A stretch of DNA of 64,000 nt, taken from positions 62,001 through 126,000 of the forward strand of contig NZ_JAGYIM010000025.1 of NCBI RefSeq assembly GCF_018402695.1, in the 5' to 3' direction. The notes beneath the pieces were generated by a model. The model did no database searches and was not told where the DNA came from. It saw only the letters and a program-made list of their open reading frames with translations. The first letter of the stretch is position 1. Each line of letters starts with the position of its first letter. The position numbers were made by a program, and so were the translations under genes. Origin of the DNA: Arsukibacterium sp. (lineage in GTDB: Bacteria > Pseudomonadota > Gammaproteobacteria > Enterobacterales > Alteromonadaceae). Below are positions 60,044 to 64,000 of the stretch, piece after piece.

Positions 60044-62278
60044 ATGAAATCGAATGAAACAGATGAAGATTTTCTGTTTTTCGCAGAAGACGAGCAAACC
60101 TCGTCTGAACCGGAGCTTGCTGTTGGCGTCTGGAATATTCTGATCGTTGACGATGACGAAGAAATTCATACCGTTACCAAACTGGCTCTGAATGACCTTA
60201 TTGTCCTTGGCCGTAAACTTCAGTTCCATCATGCCTATTCTGGTGATGAGGCCATTCGCTTTCTGCACGACAACACGAATATTGCCATGGTATTGCTTGA
60301 TGTCGTTATGGAATCTGATGACGCTGGCCTAAAGGTTGTGCAGCGGATCCGTGATGAGCTGCATCTGGAAGAGTTGCGCATCGTCCTCAGGACGGGGCAG
60401 CCCGGTTATGCGCCGGAAGAAAGTGTAATTAAAGAATACGATATAAACGATTACAAAACTAAAACAGAATTAACCCGTGGTAAGCTAGTTACCGCTATTA
60501 TTGCTTCAATCCGCTCTTATCAACAAATCCGAACGATAAATCAAAATCGGATTGGCCTGCAAAAAATTATTAATGCCGGTGCCAATTTGCTTGAGCAGCA
60601 TTCGTTACACGAATTTTCAGAAGGGGTCGTGACCCAGATTGCGTCATTAATTGGCTTGCATGCAGAGGGGGTGCTTTGCGCCCAGATAGAAGACGATGGT
60701 AGCACCAGCGACAAAATTTATGTATTAGGTGCGGCGGGCCATTACGCGCCGTTTATTAAATGCCAGCTGGATAAGTTGGATAATCCGCGGATTGTACAGC
60801 AAATTAACCTGTGTTTAAGTCAGCGCCAGAATATCTTTGGTCAGCAGGATACCGTCTTGTATCTGGGCAGTGACACGCATTGCGCTGCAGTTTATATTGA
60901 GACAAACCGGCCGATAGAAGCATTTGACCGGCAACTAATAGAAGTGTTTCTGAGTAACATTTCGATAGGCTATGAAAATGTTACGCTTTTTCAACAGCTT
61001 AAACATGCCGCATATATCGATCCGCTGACCAAGACGCCTAATCGCAACGAATTTATTCAGATTTTACAGGATACCCGCCGGTTTGATGCCGAGGGCATGG
61101 TTGCAGTACTGGTAGATATTGATCATTTTTCTGATGTTAACGATGGTCTGGGCCAGGATGTTGGTAATGAATTACTGATTGCCCTGACATTGCGCCTGAT
61201 TGCCTTTTTCGGAACCAGCTGTCAGCTGGGCCGGATTGGCGCCGATGTCTTTGGCTTGGTAGGGCCCTCGCACGAATTAACGCCAGAGCGTTTAGAAGAG
61301 GTGTTTAACGAACCATTTCAGGCATCTGAGCATGCGCTGCAGGTGACTGCGACCTTTGGGCTATGTCGGTTAACGGATTCTGCAGAGCAAGGGCTGACCA
61401 TTCTAAAGCATGTTTATATTGCGCTGAATAAAGCCAAGAAAAGTATCAGCCAGAGTTTCCAGTTTTATCAACCGGAAATGGAAGATGAAATGGCTGAACG
61501 CCTGTCGTTACTGCGCAAGCTGCGTAGTGATTTCAGTCGCGACAAGCTCGAATTATGGTATCAGCCGCAAGTATCATTAAGCAGTAAACGCGTGGTTGGC
61601 ATGGAGGCGTTGTTACGCTGGCCGGTCGCTGATGGCCAGTATATTTCACCTGCTGTGTTCATTCCGTTGGCAGAGTATTCAGGGCTGATTGTTGAAATTG
61701 GCAGTTGGGTGCTGGAACAGGCTTGCCAGCAAATAAAACATTTAGCCACGCAGGGCTACAGCGATTTGCGAATTGCGGTAAATGTATCAATGCCACAATT
61801 TCGAAACCATCACTTTGTCCAGACGGTTATTGACTGTGTTAATCGCTACAATATTGACCCGGCTTTATTAGAGCTTGAAATTACCGAATCAGTGGTGATG
61901 GACGAGCCGAAAATTGTTATTGAAGCCCTGCAAAAACTTAAAAATGCCGGAATAAAAGTGGCAATTGATGACTTTGGTATTGGCTTTTCGTCACTAAGCT
62001 ATTTGCAGCAGTTGCCATTGGATCGGATTAAAGTGGACCGCGCGTTCGTGCGCGAAGTTACCGGGCCGGCCGGTGAGGTAATTGCCCAAACAATTATTAA
62101 TCTGGGTAAACGGCTGGGGCTTTCTACTATCGCCGAAGGCGTGGAAACGGAGGCGCAGCAACAAGCGGTTGCAGCGATGGGCTGCGATGAGGTGCAGGGA
62201 TTTTTGTTTGCCAAACCCATGCCTACTGCCGAATTACTGGTATTTTTAGCGAATAATAATGCGAAAAGAAGTGAGTGA
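60044..62278 (+). CDS. REC-DUF3369-GGDEF(degenerate)-EAL c-di-GMP phosphodiesterase
   Basis: A 744-residue cytosolic signalling protein starting at ATG 60044. Receiver domain (about 30-160): acidic pocket Asp36-Asp38, phospho-Asp86 (LLDVVM), Lys140 region. DUF3369 sensor domain (about 165-320). GGDEF domain (about 322-475) has GADVF at 400-403 where GGDEF should be, so cyclase activity is unlikely. EAL domain (about 500-735): EALLRW (521-526), NVS, ELEITES, DDFGIGFSSLSYL and QGFLFAKP are intact, so the protein should degrade c-di-GMP to pGpG. No HPK partner sits beside it; the BarA-like gene is close but its kinase domain is degenerate. Confidence 0.92.
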   Translation: MKSNETDEDFLFFAEDEQTSSEPELAVGVWNILIVDDDEEIHTVTKLALNDLIVLGRKLQFHHAYSGDEAIRFLHDNTNIAMVLLDVVMESDDAGLKVVQRIRDELHLEELRIVLRTGQPGYAPEESVIKEYDINDYKTKTELTRGKLVTAIIASIRSYQQIRTINQNRIGLQKIINAGANLLEQHSLHEFSEGVVTQIASLIGLHAEGVLCAQIEDDGSTSDKIYVLGAAGHYAPFIKCQLDKLDNPRIVQQINLCLSQRQNIFGQQDTVLYLGSDTHCAAVYIETNRPIEAFDRQLIEVFLSNISIGYENVTLFQQLKHAAYIDPLTKTPNRNEFIQILQDTRRFDAEGMVAVLVDIDHFSDVNDGLGQDVGNELLIALTLRLIAFFGTSCQLGRIGADVFGLVGPSHELTPERLEEVFNEPFQASEHALQVTATFGLCRLTDSAEQGLTILKHVYIALNKAKKSISQSFQFYQPEMEDEMAERLSLLRKLRSDFSRDKLELWYQPQVSLSSKRVVGMEALLRWPVADGQYISPAVFIPLAEYSGLIVEIGSWVLEQACQQIKHLATQGYSDLRIAVNVSMPQFRNHHFVQTVIDCVNRYNIDPALLELEITESVVMDEPKIVIEALQKLKNAGIKVAIDDFGIGFSSLSYLQQLPLDRIKVDRAFVREVTGPAGEVIAQTIINLGKRLGLSTIAEGVETEAQQQAVAAMGCDEVQGFLFAKPMPTAELLVFLANNNAKRSE

Positions 62279-62296
62279 ACCTGTTCTGGAATAAAT

Positions 62297-62320
62297 AAAA
62301 GCCGCGTAACGCGGCTTTAT
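62297..62320. terminator. Terminator between the EAL gene and ppa
   Basis: Stem AAAAGCCGCG (62297-62306), loop TAA, CGCGGCTTT (62310-62318) with T-rich flanks on both strands; it can serve both convergent genes. Confidence 0.85.
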
Positions 62321-62345
62321 TCTTTGTTCTGACCAAAAGGGTGGG

Positions 62346-62873
62346 TTATTTCTTTGCCCGCTCAAACGAGGTCATGATTTCTGCTTTGGCAGCCGCAGCG
62401 TCGCCCCAGCCCAGTACTTTAACCCATTTGCCCGGCTCAAGTTCTTTGTAGCGCTCGAAAAAGTGCTGAATTTGCTGCTTTAACAGCTCTGGCACATCAT
62501 TGATGTCCTGAATATGGTCATATAGCTTAGTTAGTTTACTAACCGGTACTGCAATAACTTTAGCATCTTCACCGGCCTCGTCTGACATATTTAAGACGCC
62601 AACCGGCCGGCATTTAATAACTGCACCCGGTACCAACGGATAAGGGGTAGGAACTAATACATCTACCGGGTCACCATCCAGCGATAAGGTGTGGTTAACA
62701 AAACCATAGTTACAGGGGTAAAACATCGGCGTTGACATAAAGCGGTCAACCCAGACGGTACCGGTATCTTTGTCTACTTCGTATTTAATCGGGTCGGCAT
62801 TGGCCGGGATTTCAATAATTACATTTATTTCGTCTGGCAGATTTTTACCTGCTGCTACGTCGCTTAAGCTCAT
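62346..62873 (-). CDS. ppa: Inorganic pyrophosphatase
   Basis: Hydrolyses pyrophosphate released by biosynthesis. The 175-residue protein starts at ATG 62873 with AAGGA upstream; 18 further open codons upstream are not family-like. It has [29 protein letters not shown], the catalytic DGDPVDVLV (Asp-x-Asp-Pro-x-Asp) and KVIAVPVSK. Length fits the family I enzyme. Confidence 0.97.
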   Translation of the reverse strand: MSLSDVAAGKNLPDEINVIIEIPANADPIKYEVDKDTGTVWVDRFMSTPMFYPCNYGFVNHTLSLDGDPVDVLVPTPYPLVPGAVIKCRPVGVLNMSDEAGEDAKVIAVPVSKLTKLYDHIQDINDVPELLKQQIQHFFERYKELEPGKWVKVLGWGDAAAAKAEIMTSFERAKK

Positions 62874-62935
62874 GCTGCTTCCTTTTCGGTTAATTGATTC
62901 GGTGCCGGCTATTATAGCGACAGCCACAAAAATAA

Positions 62936-63907
62936 CTATGCTTTGTGATAGCCAATACAGGTTTCCACTTCATGTTTTGAACCCAGAATAACCGCTACCC
63001 GCTGATGAATATCCGTCGGGACGATGTCCATAATTCTCTGGTAGCCGGTTGAACTCAGGCCGCCAGCCTGTTCTACCAGAAAGCTCATTGGATTGGCTTC
63101 ATACATTAGTCGCAATTTATCTGGTTTTTGCGGGTCTTTCGTATCCCGCGGGTAAGCGAAGATCCCGCCGCGGCAAAGTACCCGATGCACATCTCCCACC
63201 ATGGCGGCTATCCAGCGCATGTTAAAGTTTTTACCGCGGGGGCCGGTTTTACCCAGCAACAAGTCAGCCACATAGCGCTGCATCGGCTCCTGCCAGAAGC
63301 GCTGATTGGACATATTGATTGCAAATTCAGTGGTGTATTTGGGGATGGCCGCCTGATCTTCGGTCAGCAAAAAACCACCATAAGTATTATCCAGCGTATA
63401 CAAGCGGGTACCATGACCTGTAGTTAATGCCAGCATGGTCGATGGCCCGTACAGCACATAACCTGCTGCAACCTGAGCAGTGCCGGGTTGCAAAAATAGA
63501 CTGCTGTCGTCCGGGGCTTTGTCAGGGTCGGCTGGCAGGATAGAAAAAATGGTACCAATTAAGCTGTTAATATCAGTGTTTGACGAGCCGTCCAGTGGGT
63601 CAAAGGTGACCAGATACTTACCTTGCGGATTGCCGGCGACAATAGTGTCTTCTTCTTCTGAGCTTATGGCTTTAACTACACCGGTTTCCAGGATCACTTC
63701 TTTGAGTAATTCATTGGCTATTACATCAAGTTTTTTTTGGGTTTCCCCTTGAATATTCTCGCCAAGGGTAGAACCTAATACACCAGCCAGTTCACCCTGA
63801 CTGACCCGAAAAGAAATTTCTCGGCAGGCGGCTAGAATGGTTTTAAGCAGGGCAATTAACTCAGGTTCTACTCCGTCCTGCTGCAGTACCGGGGAAATAC
63901 GGCGCAT
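62936..63907 (-). CDS. fbp: Class I fructose-1,6-bisphosphatase
   Basis: Gluconeogenic enzyme. The 323-residue protein has the metal-binding EED (SSEEEDTIV), the [13 protein letters not shown] motif that identifies the class I family, [34 protein letters not shown] and [18 protein letters not shown] 63907 follows AAGGAA. The 93 bases beyond it to the window edge are upstream sequence with no gene seen. Separated from ppa by 62 bases, same strand. Confidence 0.97.
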   Translation of the reverse strand: MRRISPVLQQDGVEPELIALLKTILAACREISFRVSQGELAGVLGSTLGENIQGETQKKLDVIANELLKEVILETGVVKAISSEEEDTIVAGNPQGKYLVTFDPLDGSSNTDINSLIGTIFSILPADPDKAPDDSSLFLQPGTAQVAAGYVLYGPSTMLALTTGHGTRLYTLDNTYGGFLLTEDQAAIPKYTTEFAINMSNQRFWQEPMQRYVADLLLGKTGPRGKNFNMRWIAAMVGDVHRVLCRGGIFAYPRDTKDPQKPDKLRLMYEANPMSFLVEQAGGLSSTGYQRIMDIVPTDIHQRVAVILGSKHEVETCIGYHKA

Positions 63908-64000
63908 TTTGTTATTCCTTTTATTGCTGTAGTAAATGTGTAGGGCAGCGCTATTTTAAAGAATTTATTGTTAAATTGCAGTTTTGATCGTAGTTTTATC

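Overview
The window is about 64 kb of mostly core chromosome from a gammaproteobacterium. Gene content and order (orn, tRNA-Gly, queG, tsaE, amiB, mutL, miaA, hfq, hflX, hflK, hflC, purA, rnr, rlmB, rpsF, priB, rpsR, rplI, close to the Enterobacteria/Vibrio order), a MotX-type sodium flagellar stator protein and several marine-type families (DUF3016, DUF2333, TIGR03899, TIGR04219) point to an aquatic Alteromonadales-like lineage, perhaps near Rheinheimera, Alishewanella or Arsukibacterium. The genus is inference; no rRNA gene is present. I see no prophage, insertion sequence, CRISPR array, plasmid origin or integrase.

Layout. 1-0.5 kb: 5' part of a secreted subtilisin-like protease. 0.9-8 kb: oxyR, queA, tgt, yajC-secD-secF and a rhodanese; a hairpin-rich repeat lies between queA and tgt. 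8-12.9 kb: suhB, two tandem TraT-like lipoprotein genes, a ferredoxin-NADP reductase, csaA-like, sixA-like and a gamma-glutamylcyclotransferase-like gene. 13-21.5 kb (minus strand): purH; prmA-dusB-fis; aroQ-accB-accC; dsbD. 21.8-24.6 kb: heat-shock groESL and a DUF3016 protein. 24.6-28.8 kb: two unrecognised small genes, a MerC-type membrane protein behind a Zur-like operator, a glycerophosphodiesterase, a second palindromic repeat, and rsgA-psd. 28.9-51.5 kb: the conserved orn to alr run, interrupted by a class V aminotransferase gene, an S41 protease lipoprotein gene and motX. 51.6-53.7 kb: cheX, zur, dusA. 53.9-56.6 kb: an envelope cluster (small exported protein, copper chaperone, DUF2333, outer-membrane barrel). 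56.8-62.3 kb: a BarA-like protein that has lost its kinase motifs, a TIGR03899 protein and a REC-DUF3369-GGDEF*-EAL phosphodiesterase. 62.3-64 kb: ppa and fbp.

Themes. Three queuosine-pathway genes (queA, tgt, queG) and three further tRNA-modification genes (tsaE, miaA, dusA; dusB too) lie here. Zur and a likely target are in the same window. Flagellar and signalling genes (motX with a possible sigma-54 promoter, cheX, the BarA-like hybrid, the EAL protein) are scattered among housekeeping genes.

Most notable: RNase R and RlmB are joined in one uninterrupted reading frame because the RNase R tail is frameshifted by one base; the hybrid kinase lacks recognisable phosphoacceptor and ATP-binding motifs but keeps an intact receiver; TraT homologues are duplicated in tandem on a chromosome; nnr is missing between queG and tsaE; and two different palindromic intergenic elements are present. 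I did not find an obviously new defence or mobile system; the least explained assemblies are the 53.9-56.6 kb envelope cluster and the degenerate hybrid kinase.
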